Of a stretch of 64,000 nt of DNA, positions 23,018-33,393 are shown piece by piece (position 1 is the stretch's first letter; each line of letters starts with the position of its first letter). The translations under genes and the position numbers were made by a program. Below the pieces are notes generated by a model. It did not search any database. It was given only the letters and a program-made list of their open reading frames with translations, and was not told the DNA's origin. Origin of the DNA: Phytophthora quininea. Its lineage: Eukaryota > Oomycota > Peronosporomycetes > Peronosporales > Peronosporaceae. The DNA lies in NCBI GenBank assembly GCA_011947345.1, contig JAAVTG010000075.1, forward strand, positions 806,001 through 870,000, read 5' to 3'.

Positions 23018-24292
23018 TCAGCTCGATTGAAATGACTTCAACAGCTCTAACAGTTTCTGGCGTTGTCGTTGTCGTGCGAGCTTGACCCCACGCGCGATAT
23101 CACAGCTAGCTGGTCGATTTTTAATTAGGAAATCCACCACCTGCAAATGGCCGCGCAAGACTGCCTCGTCGAATGCTCTGGTGGTGCACCCTTCTTGACG
23201 ATGTTCGTGCAAGAACCGAACAACGTCGACGTGGCCCCACCTTGCAGCGTAGTCCATGGCGTCCGACGTGCAGCCCTCTTGTCGGTTGTCGTGCAGGAAG
23301 CGCACCACGTCAATATACCCTTTTGCAGCGGCTCGGTCCATGGCTCGAGTCGTGCAACCTTCTTGCCGGTTCTTGTGAAGATACTTTACAACCTCTAGGT
23401 GCCCTCCTGCAGCAGCGTCGTCCATTGCCCTTTCAGTGCATGACAACTCGGGGACCTGCTTATCCAGGTACGTCAACACATCGAGCTGCCCGTTCATCGC
23501 CGCCTCTTGCAACGGCACAACTCGACTGGGTTCTGTGTACCGCTGCGGAGCGTGCTGATGCAGATGCTCGACGATCTCTAGCGCCCCCACCGCAATGGCC
23601 TCCGACATGGCGCTCTTGACGAACCCTTCGTCTTTGGAGCAGAGATACTTGACCATCTCCAGGTCACCGTTTTTGCAGGCGTACACCAGTGTGTAGGACG
23701 GCCGCTTGTCTGTGCCTTCCTCATACAGCACTTTGAGCATCTCGCTCTGCTTGTTCCTGTACGCCGCCTCCTTGGCTTCGGCTGAGGGGCTGTCTTGGTT
23801 GTGTGTTAGGATCTCTCTCAGCGTCTGCAGGTCGCCCTTCTCGACGGTCCATTGGGCAGCTCTTCCCGACCATTTCTCAGGTCGGTGGTGGATCAGGAAC
23901 CGCACGACGTCCAAGTGTTGCGCCTCCAGGGCGTCGTCCAGAGCGCGGCTGGTGCAGCCCTCGCGTCGCTGCTCGTGCAAGAAGCGCACTGCCTCCAAGT
24001 GGCCGTAGCGAGCAGCTCCGTCCATGGCAGCGGTGGTGAACCCCTCGGCGTTGAATTGGTGCAGCGCCCGCAGTGGAGACAGTCGTCCGGTCGAGGCGAC
24101 GCCGTCTGCGAGCCCATTGGGGCACGGCCAGTCGCGCGTGGCCAGTAGCACCAGCAGCACGTCATCTAGCTCATCGTCTACGGCACTCTGAAGCGTCCAT
24201 GCGAAGGCAAAGACGCGTCCCAGCGTGTCCAGCGGCAGCCTGGCGGACGCGAATGCACGCAACGACAGCTCGGCCGACGCCGAGAGGCGCAT
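23018..24292 (-). CDS. Ankyrin-repeat protein
   Basis: 424 aa, uninterrupted, with start and stop clear. An F-box-like or helical N-terminus (LPLDTLGRVFAFAW) is followed by about ten degenerate ankyrin-like units of about 33 residues, most of the form EGCTTRAMDRAAAKG then VVRFLHDNRQ. These His/Gln-rich repeats belong to a family greatly expanded in oomycetes. Such proteins bind other proteins; no partner or enzyme domain is visible. There is no signal peptide or TM helix. It is divergent from SMC4 over 131 bp. Confidence 0.85.
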   Translation of the reverse strand: MRLSASAELSLRAFASARLPLDTLGRVFAFAWTLQSAVDDELDDVLLVLLATRDWPCPNGLADGVASTGRLSPLRALHQFNAEGFTTAAMDGAARYGHLEAVRFLHEQRREGCTSRALDDALEAQHLDVVRFLIHHRPEKWSGRAAQWTVEKGDLQTLREILTHNQDSPSAEAKEAAYRNKQSEMLKVLYEEGTDKRPSYTLVYACKNGDLEMVKYLCSKDEGFVKSAMSEAIAVGALEIVEHLHQHAPQRYTEPSRVVPLQEAAMNGQLDVLTYLDKQVPELSCTERAMDDAAAGGHLEVVKYLHKNRQEGCTTRAMDRAAAKGYIDVVRFLHDNRQEGCTSDAMDYAARWGHVDVVRFLHEHRQEGCTTRAFDEAVLRGHLQVVDFLIKNRPASCDIARGVKLARQRQRQKLLELLKSFQSS

Positions 24293-24423
24293 CTTGGAAT
24301 CTGACTCAGGTTATCTGAGTATTGATACATATAAAATTGCAATCTAGCATAGATATCTATATAGCTATATACTACTTATAATTTTAAGATGGCACCATTT
24401 TCGGGCTTTTCCGCGCCAAGACG
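24293..24423. promoter_or_regulatory. AT-rich divergent promoter, ankyrin gene / SMC4
   Basis: 131 bp between the two start codons, clearly AT-rich (TATATAGCTATATACTACTTATAAT near 24359 and ATACATATAAAATTGCAATC near 24325) against GC-rich flanks. Candidate TATA-like sequences occur but cannot be assigned to one gene. Confidence 0.55.
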
Positions 24424-27400
24424 ATGGCTACTGCTGTTGACGCCACCACGGAGAGCTCGCCGCCGTTGGAGACGCCCGAGGTGGAGATGACGGTTGTGGA
24501 TGAGATGCCTACGTCACCCGCCCGCCACACCCGACGCTCGCGCTGCAAAGCCGCACGCGTCGCCTGCTGCCAGCGCCACGCCAACACAGACCAAGCCACC
24601 TCCCAAGCGGCTCATGATCACCAAGATGCAGCTTGAGAACTTCAAATCGTATGCCGGTCGGGTGGAGATCGGGCCCTTCCACAAGTGCTTCAGTGCCGTC
24701 GTGGGACCCAACGGCAGCGGCAAGTCGAACGTCATCGACGCGCTGCTCTTCGTGTTCGGCAAGCGCGCTTCCAAGCTGCGACTCAAGAAGGTCTCGGAGC
24801 TCGTGCACCGCTCCGCCAACTTCCCCAACCTGGACATGGCTACAGTCTCCGTCTTCTTCCAGGAGATTGTCGACACGGACGACGAGACCGCGGACGTAGC
24901 CAACAACGAGGCCAACTACACAGTCGTGCCCAACTCGCAGTTCAGCGTCACACGCACCGCCACCAAAGGAAACGTCAGCAAGTACTTTGTTAACGACCGC
25001 CCTAGCAACTTCACCAAAGTGACGGAGCTGTTGCAGGACAAAGGCATCGACCTGGACAACAACCGCTTCCTCATCCTGCAGGGAGAAGTGGAGCAGATCG
25101 CCATGATGAAGAGCAAAGGCGCGGAAGGTAGCAACGAGGACGGACTGCTCGAGTATCTTGAGGATATTATCGGCTCCAACGTCTACGTGGAGCCCACAGA
25201 TCGTGCGTGGGAAGAGGTGGAGCGCTGCAACGAAATGCGCGGAGACAAGGTGAACCGAGTTAAACTGGTAGAGAAGGAGAAGGCTCATCTAGAAGGACCT
25301 CGCGCCGAAGCGCTGGAGTTCCTGCGTAAGGAGAAGGAGGTGTACATGAAGACGAACATTTTGTACCAGCTCTGGATCCAGGAGGCCTCGAAGAACCGCG
25401 CTCTGTGTGAGACCAAACGCGACGAACTGCAGGTCAAATACAAGGCCGAGCTCGCTCGCATGGAGAAGAACCGCGAAGAGCTGCAGGGCGTCGAGGCCGT
25501 TTACCAACGCGTCAAGAGTGAGCATGATGCCGTAGCTAAAGAGTTAGACGAGACAAAAGCGGTTTATGCTGACTTTGAGAAGCAAGATGTGAAGCTCCGG
25601 GAAGAGCTCAAGTACGCGAAGGAGCGACAGAAAGAGCTGCTCTCAGCGCAGAAGAAGGAAGAGAAAAAGCAGAAGCACATCGAGCAAAAGGTACAGGAGA
25701 ACGAGGAGCTAGTGCCACAGCTAGAGAAGGAGGTAGAGAAACTTCAAACGAAGCTGAAGAAGCAGGAACAGGTGCTGGAGGGCATCCTAGAAGCCCACAA
25801 GGAGGAAACAGCCAAACTTCGTAGCAAGATGGAAAGCATCCAGCAGGATATGGAGCCTTACCAGACTGAGATGAATGCTCTACGGTCGGTGATCGATACG
25901 ACGGCAACGGAAATTCAGCTAGTGGAAGAGCCCGTGACGAACGCCAAGAAGGCTCTTGAAGCCAATGCATGTGGCTTGATTGAAGCCGAAGCGAACTTGC
26001 GCGGTCTCGAAGAAGACTACAGCGAAAAGAAGGAAAAGCTGGGGAAGATGAAAGAGCGAATTGATACTGCCCAGGAAGAGCTGGATGACATTAAGCTCAG
26101 AGAGGGCTCTGTCTCGGAGAAATACCGCGAGGCTCGTACGAAAGCGGAGGAGGCATCTGGTGCAGCGCAGTCTCATCAGACCCGAAACCGCATGCTTCGC
26201 GAGTTGCTCGACGCGTCCAAGCCAGGCCGTCCACTTGAAAATGCGGGGTTGTTTGGGCGTCTAGGAGATCTTGGCGCGATCGACGGCAAATACGATGTAG
26301 CCATCTCGACGGCTTGTGGAGCGCTGAATAACCTTGTGGTCGCAACCACCTCTGGAGCGCAGGCATGCGTCGCGTATCTGCGCAAGCACAACTTGGGTCG
26401 CACTACTTTTCTGATTCTAGAGCAACTAGGCTATCTCAAGTCCAAGTACGCGCAGCCTTTCCGTGGTGTTAGGGCCCCATCGGGTCAGGACGCTCCTCGT
26501 TTGTTCGATTTGGTGAAGGTAAACGACGAAAAGTTTCTGTCAGCGTTCTACTATGCGCTGCGGGATACTCTAGTGGCTAAAGATCTGGATGAAGCGTCTG
26601 CTATTGCGTACCAAGGGCGACAATGTAAGTACCGTGTAGTTACACTAGACGGCCAACTGGTCGAAATGTCCGGCGCTATGTCTGGCGGTGGGAAACGCGC
26701 TCGAAGCGGAGGTATGTCTAGCACTCTTGCGTCGGGACTAAGCGAGAGCGAAGTCCGAGCACTGCAAGATGAGGCGTCATCGTTGCGCGAAGAGCTGGGG
26801 CAAATTCGGGACGAGAAAGAGTCGCTGGAAAAGGAACTCTCCCATCTTACACGCACAATCGACAAGTATGAAAACGATCTCCCCAAGATCGAGCTCGACA
26901 TCAGCGCCACGAAGACACGTCTAAAGGACTTGGAGAAGAACAAAGGCGTGTTAGAAAACCAAACCACTTTATCTGCTGATGCTCAGAAGCAGGTGACTCA
27001 GCTCAAGAAAAAGAAAGAAGCGAAGGAGACAGAATACAAGAGCACGAAAATGAAGGTAGACGTAATGGCTGCCAAGCTGGCCAAACTGAAGGATCAAATC
27101 CTCGATGTCGGTGGCGCTAAGCTGCGCAAAGAGCAGGACGTTGCGAAGAAGATCACCAAGCAGATTGAGGACAAGACGAAGCAAATGACCAAAATTCGGG
27201 TCGACTTTAAGAGTAGCCAAAAGAACAGCGACAAAAACGAGCAAGCGCTTAGGAAGATCGAAGAGGATATAGCTGCAGCAAAGAAGAAGATCGACGACAC
27301 TCGCGAACAGATCACTGCAATGGAAGAGAAAGCTCTTGCCGTGCTTCAGAAGGTCGAGGCTGTGCAAGAGCAAGTGACTACAAAAGAAAAGGAATTACGT

Positions 27401-28638
27401 AAAGAGGAGACCAAGTACACCAAACTCAAGAAAGAGTACGACGAGATGGCGAGTGCAGAGGTAGATCTAGCCAACAGCTTGGAGGACTGCGAGAAAATGC
27501 TGGAGGAGAACGCCAAGAAGGAAACGTACTGGACGACGAAGCTGACCACTTTGCACGCCACTTACATCACCGAACAGGAGCAAAACGCTGGCATCTTTGA
27601 AGACGAAGCCGATCTACCTAGTCGAAAGCGTCAGAAACAGCGAGCTGGGGAAGACGTCAGCATGGCAGCTGAGGAGAAAAAGGAAGAGGAAGACGAGGAG
27701 GAAAGCGACGAGGAAGAGGAGGACGTCAATTTGGACGTCACCATGGACAAGCTGCCCATGTTAGACTCCGTAGCTCTCTCTCGTTACAGTAAAGAAGAGA
27801 TGAAGTACGAGATCTCCGTGCTAGAGCAACAGCGCGACGAGCTGAAGGCGAATGTCAACATGGGCGCATTGGCTGAGTATAAACAGAAGGAAGATGAGTA
27901 CAAAGCGCGTGTACTGGAACTAGAGGACGCTACGAAACTTCGGGATGCCAAACGACACGAGTACGATGAGCTTCGTCGTAAGCGACTGGAAGAGTTCATG
28001 ACTGGCTTCCGGATCATCACCTTGAAGCTCAAGGAGATGTATCAGATGATCACTCTTGGCGGCGATGCAGAGCTAGAACTGGTAGATTCTCTAGATCCGT
28101 TCTCGGAGGCGTCGTATTCAGTGTTCGCCCTTCGAAGAAGAGCTGGAAAAACATTTCTAACCTCTCAGGCGGCGAGAAAACGTTGGCGTCGCTAGCGTTG
28201 GTGTTTGCTCTGCACCACTACAAGCCGACCCCGTTGTACGTGATGGATGAAATCGATGCCGCGCTGGACTTTAAGAACGTGTCGATCGTGGGCAACTACA
28301 TCAAACAACGCACCCGCAACGCACAGTTCATCATTATTTCTCTGCGCAACAACATGTTCGAGCTGGCCGACCGTCTTGTGGGCATTTACAAGACCAATGA
28401 CGCCACCAAGAGCGTGACCATAAACCCGAAGATCTACCAGCAGGGCTTAGCCCCGCAGACCAATGGGACTACCACCCCAACGGCGAAAAAGACTGGTATG
28501 GGTAGTCCGACGAATAGACGTCGTTCTACGAAGAAGGCCCGGCGGTCGAGTCACCAGTCTGTGGCATCGCCCGTTGCTCAGCAAGGCACACCGTCTGCGA
28601 CTACTACGCCGCTACAGGACCGAACGAACCGGTCATAG
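24424..28638 (+). CDS. SMC4: SMC4, condensin core ATPase
   Basis: About 1,404 aa. Condensin I and II use SMC2-SMC4 to compact mitotic chromosomes. The N-terminal head has Walker A (GPNGSGKSN) and FGKRASKLRLKKVSELVH. Long coiled coils flank a hinge near 26240-26700 that contains MSGGGKRARSGG. The C-terminal head carries LSGGEKTLASLALVF and Walker B YVMDEIDAALD. The RFLILQGEVEQIAMMK and SMC4-type LRLKKV wording favour SMC4 over SMC2. An acidic stretch (EEDEEESDEEEEDV) lies in the second coil near 27690. Frame changes near 24508 and 28111 each need one base. The basic Ser/Lys-rich C-terminal tail could be a Cdk target. Confidence 0.93.
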
Positions 28639-28719
28639 GTCAGCGGGAATACGGCTTAGCATATTCATCTCTTGCATTCAAGAAGCACTTTATAGTGAAG
28701 AATTAAATGGCGTCACTCG

Positions 28720-30114
28720 TTAGTCTTCCATCGGCGTTGGCTTCTCCACCCCGTTTTTAAGCTTTGGCTTGAAGCAAATTTGCAGTGACAAGGCCATATC
28801 CCCAACGAAGACCGCGTCCGTGACGGTCAAGTTTTCTCCATCGTTTATGAGCTCGCGCAGTGGCTTTGATAGATTGGGGCTCGTTGCCGCACGCAACGCA
28901 GGCGGGCCTTGCATGAAGAGGTTGGCGTGGCTAGAGCTGATCGAGGGCTTCAGCAGCCGGAAGTCGTCGCCGCAGAGCTGGTCGATCAATTTCTGCAACG
29001 TCGTAGCGTCGGGATCCACGTGCAGCGTCTTCTGCTGAGAGGAACACACCACGCAGTCAGTCTTGCGGTCGTACTGGAACGTGTGCGAATAGCAGCCCGT
29101 AGCGCCCATGTGCATGTGGTAGTTGTTCATCAGACGGCTACAGTAGCTCATCGCCTTCAATGCTTCACTGACGCACATGGCGGACACCACCGCATTCGTG
29201 GACGCTACAGCCGGGATGATGTTTTTCACGACTCCCAGCGTCAGACTATACGTGACACCGGAAATGCCAAACTGCTCGGCGCGGTCTTTAGCAGTCTGGT
29301 AGACCCACTGCATGTGCTCGGGCGAGTCCTTATCCAGTTTCTTGTCCGGGAACTCTCTCGGCCACATCACGATGAACGCGTAGGCGATGCAGTGCGCCGG
29401 TTGTCGCGGGGTCTCTGCGATCGTGCACATGGGGAAGGACTTTTGCGGCGGGAACGTCTCTAACGAGCACTCGAAGCAGCTCGTGATGCGTGGGATGATC
29501 ACACGCGCCTGGCCGCGCAGTCCTTCGGTGCCGCCGTCGATGAGCGGGATGATGGTGGACGGGTCTACGTCTCCGTCGTCGTCCACCTCCGCCAGCGACA
29601 CCACCAGCGAGTTCAGATAGCGACGCGCCTCGATGTTGTCCAGACCTGACAGAATGACGTGGAATTGACGGTAGAAATCTGCGTCCATGTCCTGCACCTT
29701 CTTGAAGTGCGGGGTGATCTCCACCTGCGTGCCGTCGCTACTCTTCATGCGGTTGCGCACGAAAGCGGCGGCGCACTCGGCCTTGGACTTGCCTACGTCC
29801 GTCTCGCGGAAGAGGAACTGGCGGTTCAAATTGGACACGTCGATCGTGTCCATGTCGATGATATCCACCTTGGTGAAGCCCGAGAGCACCACGTCCTTCA
29901 GCAACTCGCAGCCAAGACCGCCAGCACCGATGATCAACACTCTGCATTCGTCCTGCAGGAAGGCCAGTGTGTCGTCCGCAGCGTCGGCGTCGAATTCGCC
30001 CAACGCAACAGCTGACGACTCGCTGGAGAAGGCGGTGCGGTGACTCAGCAGCCGCAGCAGATCCCAGTGACGGCGGTCGCCACGAACCGAGTGCAGCGGC
30101 GATGAGGTCTTCAT
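28720..30114 (-). CDS. UBA3: UBA3, catalytic subunit of NEDD8-activating enzyme
   Basis: 464 aa from the Met at 30114. With NAE1/APPBP1 it adenylates NEDD8 and passes it to UBC12 for cullin neddylation. The adenylation fold has VLIIGAGGLGCELLKD and the IDVSNLNRQFLFR motif. The catalytic Cys lies in FPMCTIAETPRQPAHCI. TGCYSHTFQYDRK and CVVCSSQQ give zinc-binding Cys pairs, and the C-terminal ubiquitin-like fold binds the E2. No frame change was found. The frame stays open upstream to about 30570, across the next gene's start, so a longer N-terminus with a Ser-rich extension to about 30320 is possible. It is divergent from the coiled-coil gene. Confidence 0.9.
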   Translation of the reverse strand: MKTSSPLHSVRGDRRHWDLLRLLSHRTAFSSESSAVALGEFDADAADDTLAFLQDECRVLIIGAGGLGCELLKDVVLSGFTKVDIIDMDTIDVSNLNRQFLFRETDVGKSKAECAAAFVRNRMKSSDGTQVEITPHFKKVQDMDADFYRQFHVILSGLDNIEARRYLNSLVVSLAEVDDDGDVDPSTIIPLIDGGTEGLRGQARVIIPRITSCFECSLETFPPQKSFPMCTIAETPRQPAHCIAYAFIVMWPREFPDKKLDKDSPEHMQWVYQTAKDRAEQFGISGVTYSLTLGVVKNIIPAVASTNAVVSAMCVSEALKAMSYCSRLMNNYHMHMGATGCYSHTFQYDRKTDCVVCSSQQKTLHVDPDATTLQKLIDQLCGDDFRLLKPSISSSHANLFMQGPPALRAATSPNLSKPLRELINDGENLTVTDAVFVGDMALSLQICFKPKLKNGVEKPTPMED

Positions 30115-30450
30115 GTCGGAGGGCGCGGGCGACGTAGGCGCGGACGCGAGCGAGCAGTCGGCGGTCTGCGAGGCCAGCGACTGGGACGACGACGTGTGGC
30201 TGAGCTTGGGCTTCTTGTGCGCGAACGAGGGCGACGCGGGGAGCTCGAAGGCGGTGGCGATGAGGCCATAAACGTCGCTCGCGAGGGCGGCGGGGCGGAC
30301 AGGTAGCAGCAGGCGCGGGCACGAGCTCCGCAGGCAGACGCAGAGCGCAGTAGTTGGAGGAATTCGCCGAATGAAGCGGATTGACTCGGATACAAAACGT
30401 AATACGCTAAGTACGACTAAGAGGTCGAGTCGCTTCAACGTGGACGAGTG

Positions 30451-32002
30451 ATGGGACCGAAGCCGCATGTGCTGGGCGGTAGCAACAACCTGCGCAGCGA
30501 GCGGGAGCGCCGGGAGAAGGCCGAGACGAAGCTCCAGAGCACACGCCAGAGTCTGCGCTTGACGACGCAAGAGATCACGCCACAGCTGCAGCAGCTCACG
30601 CAGGCCGTCAAGGTACTGCTCGGTATGGAGGGACGCATGCTCTTAACTAACTATCTTGATGCAGACGCTGCAGATCGAGAGACGCCACCAGTTGCAGCTG
30701 GATGAGGCCTCGCAGGAGGTACTGGAGACGTTGCAGCAGCAGATCAACGACGTGGAGCGCAGGCAGCAGCAGTGCGTCGCCGTGGACTGCCGGATCGAGA
30801 ACTTCGCGAGGGAGGCGGACGAGCAGGCCGTGGCCGAGAGATTTGTATGGATCACTTGCTATAGTAGCGGCATTGTGGACACTGAGGTTCTTTTTCTTTA
30901 GGAGCTGCGGACGCTGGTCAGCAGGTTGCAAGAGGTGCAGGATGAGCACGCGACGGAGGTTCGACTGCTGCACCAGGAGGTAGAGGGCTGTGAAATGGGG
31001 GAAGAGGTGGCTGTTGTAGCTGACATTTACTTGTCCTTTTACGTTGACAGATCAGAGCCTCGAAGGAGTTCATGATACAGCGAGTCAACGCCGTTGAGGA
31101 CGCAGTGGAGAGTGTGCGAGCCGAAGTCGCTCGAACAAGCGAGCAGCAGCTCGTGACAACTCAGTCACACGTGAGCAAAATCGACGACCTGGACGAGAAG
31201 CTCTTTGCGATCGATAAGGAGCTGCTCAAGTTGAAGCTGGCACTTCCAGCGACTGTGAAAGCGCAGATGCCTGTCTTCGGCGACCTTCAGGGGACGACCC
31301 GAATCGAAACGCAGCAGGACGGTGGACTTAGTGTAAACTTGAAAGTCCAAGAAGTGGCGACGGATCTGGAAGCCTTGTAAGGACTGTTATCTTTCAAATT
31401 GGCTGGTGCTGTGTTCTAACACTTTGCTACTTGTGTTCCCAGGAAGGCGGATGCAATCGCATATAGATCAGCAGACCGGAGACAGTTTGATGCGCTGACG
31501 AATCGGCTGCGCGAGGCAGCTAAAAGCCACCATGCGCTGAAGAAGGAAGTGGAGTGTCGTCTGGACGATATGCGAGCTAGTTGTGACCAGGTACGCTCAA
31601 ACTCTGTGTGCTATTATCTTGAAGCTGACGCTCCAGCTATCCATGCAGATGATGGTTCGCGTGCCAAGTGAGCTGTCCAGGCGTCTTCAGAATGCACAAA
31701 GCGCTTTCTCCGATGAGATTGAGGCGCTGAAATCGTCCGTGCTGAAGCTGGAAGCTTTCTACAATGTCCAGAAGCGGAGACAAACGAGTAACCAAGACTT
31801 CATTCCAACCATCGACTCGCAGACGATGCAAGAGCAGAATAAACTTTCAGACGAGGTCAGAGATTTGCAAAAGGAAGTCTTTGACCTCCGTGAAGACCAT
31901 GGAGCACGCCTCGCCCGCATCGACGGCGACCTTCTTGGACTGTACGATTGGACGCGCGAGAAGGTTGCATCTATTCGGCAAGGAGAAGGCGCCGCCATTT
32001 AA
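30451..32002 (+). CDS. Coiled-coil protein, six exons
   Basis: 419 aa; all six exons join in frame with no base repair. Exons are 30451-30612, 30665-30844, 30902-30979, 31051-31376, 31443-31590 and 31637-32002; introns are 52, 57, 71, 66 and 46 nt. Heptad-rich Glu/Gln/Leu/Arg helices run almost throughout (TLQIERRHQLQLDEASQEV; VRDLQKEVFDLREDH). The middle segment IETQQDGGLSVNLKV has little coil character. There is no TM helix. I do not recognise it; many-intron coiled-coil proteins of this size are common in cilia and basal bodies, but nothing here proves that. It has more introns than most genes in the window. Confidence 0.8.
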
Positions 32003-32306
32003 CTCTTTACTTTCTCAGGGTCATCGCGTTGAGATCGATTACCGAGAGCTCGGAAGATGCGCGCCAACATGTGCAGTCGTGAAGTCACACATATGTCAAT
32101 CAATTTCTGCGGCGGGGACAGTCACAGCGGACCCAGCACAGTAAAAGTTATACTCTGCTGGATTCGCTCATGCACACACGCCTGGATGGGGAAACAGTTG
32201 ATGAAGTGATTTCCAATCCTAACCTCGGGTCACTAGCCGCTGTGAACGTCACTTTCGTTTTTGCCAAGTCTTCACGACCGCCACTCGATCTGCATCTCAA
32301 GACACC
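32003..32306. other. Gene-free interval upstream of the chitinase gene
   Basis: 304 bp. I see no ORF of interest. It should hold the 3' end of the coiled-coil gene and the chitinase promoter and leader. Confidence 0.5.
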
Positions 32307-33044
32307 ATGAAGCTTGCTGGAGCTATCGTCTCTTTGGGCTGTGTGTTCGGGACTGCTGCTGCTGGTACTTCGACCGAGACCCCCGCTGTCACGCAAGCGA
32401 CTTCGTCGAGCGGAAACACGAGCTTTGCTCGCTTCTTCGACCAGAGCCGCTTCCACGCCATGTTCCCGGACTCGATCGAGCTCTACAACTTCGACGGCCT
32501 TGTGAACGCCGCCAGCAAGTACACAACGTTCGCCAACACGGGCAACGACACCAACGACAAGCGCGAGCTGGCAGCTTTCCTGGCCCAAACCGCCCACGAG
32601 AGCGACAGCTTCAAGGCCGCCGAAGAATACGCTCGGAACACGTACACGGTGTGGCAGTACTGCGACAACTCGACCATCCCGTGTGCTCCGGGCCGTCGCT
32701 ACCACGGCCGTGGCCCGATCCAGCTTTCGTGGAACTACAACTACTACCACGCCGGCCAGGCGCTTGGCATCGATCTGCTGTACAACCCCGACATCGTTGC
32801 CAACGACACGGCCGTGACGTGGATGACAGCGCTCTGGTACTGGATGACTCCGCAGGGCGGGCGGGTGATCCACGACGTCGTCACCGGGGTCAACGGCTTT
32901 GCCGAGTCCACCGACATCATCAACGGCGCGCTCGAGTGCGGCGGCCCCAACCAGGCCAATGAACTGCAGCGCATCGAGTACTTCACCAAGATGTGCGAGG
33001 CGCTGGACGTCACGCCGCTGGGCAACACCTCCTGCAACGCGTAG
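32307..33044 (+). CDS. Secreted GH19-type chitinase-like protein
   Basis: 245 aa, uninterrupted. Signal peptide (LAGAIVSLGCVFGTAAAG) at 1-20. Then a Thr/Ser-rich linker and a single glycoside hydrolase 19 domain. LAAFLAQTAHESDSF carries the catalytic Glu in the family's HE pair, followed by GRRYHGRGPIQLSWNYNYY and INGALECGGPN. GH19 enzymes cut chitin; some bacterial and phage members act on peptidoglycan. Three or four NxS/T sites fit secretion. No chitin-binding domain is present and it is smaller than plant class I enzymes. Oomycetes have little chitin, so it may act on foreign fungi or a minor wall polymer. Its neighbour downstream is also secreted. Confidence 0.88.
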   Translation: MKLAGAIVSLGCVFGTAAAGTSTETPAVTQATSSSGNTSFARFFDQSRFHAMFPDSIELYNFDGLVNAASKYTTFANTGNDTNDKRELAAFLAQTAHESDSFKAAEEYARNTYTVWQYCDNSTIPCAPGRRYHGRGPIQLSWNYNYYHAGQALGIDLLYNPDIVANDTAVTWMTALWYWMTPQGGRVIHDVVTGVNGFAESTDIINGALECGGPNQANELQRIEYFTKMCEALDVTPLGNTSCNA

Positions 33045-33393
33045 ATGCAGCAAATACAGTAGAAGATCGAGTCTCAACAAATACACAGAGCTGCTTACTC
33101 CACAGCGTTGCCACTGTCAAGACACCGCATCAAACCAAGGATTGTCTGGCCTGCATTGGAAGCAACGTCTCTGAAAGCGATCTCGTTGCCATCCATTCAG
33201 TCCCATGTACTCATATCCGTAGCTGCTCGAGTTGTACACGGTCTGTGCTACACGCGCGGACCTCACGAGCAGGCGTTAGCGGTCTGATCTGAGTGCGCAT
33301 GATCGATGTGATCCCATGCCTCGGTCTCCGCTTGACCTTCTTGATCGCCACAAGCGCTTTTACCGCAAGGTGGCCAAGCAAGAGCTTTCTCCC
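33045..33393. other. Gene-free interval
   Basis: 349 bp between the chitinase stop and the thioesterase start, same strand. The frame of the following gene is open upstream but gives no plausible signal peptide before 33394. Nothing else noticed. Confidence 0.45.

Noticed and set aside
23125..24165. Several plus-strand and minus-strand ORFs opposite or inside the ankyrin gene
   Set aside because: They are out-of-frame readings of the repeated ankyrin codons; the 424-codon frame is the only one with repeat structure.
30115..30570. N-terminal extension of UBA3
   Set aside because: The frame is open but overlaps the start of the divergent coiled-coil gene, and UBA3 from other groups needs no such extension. 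A shorter extension to about 30320 is still possible.
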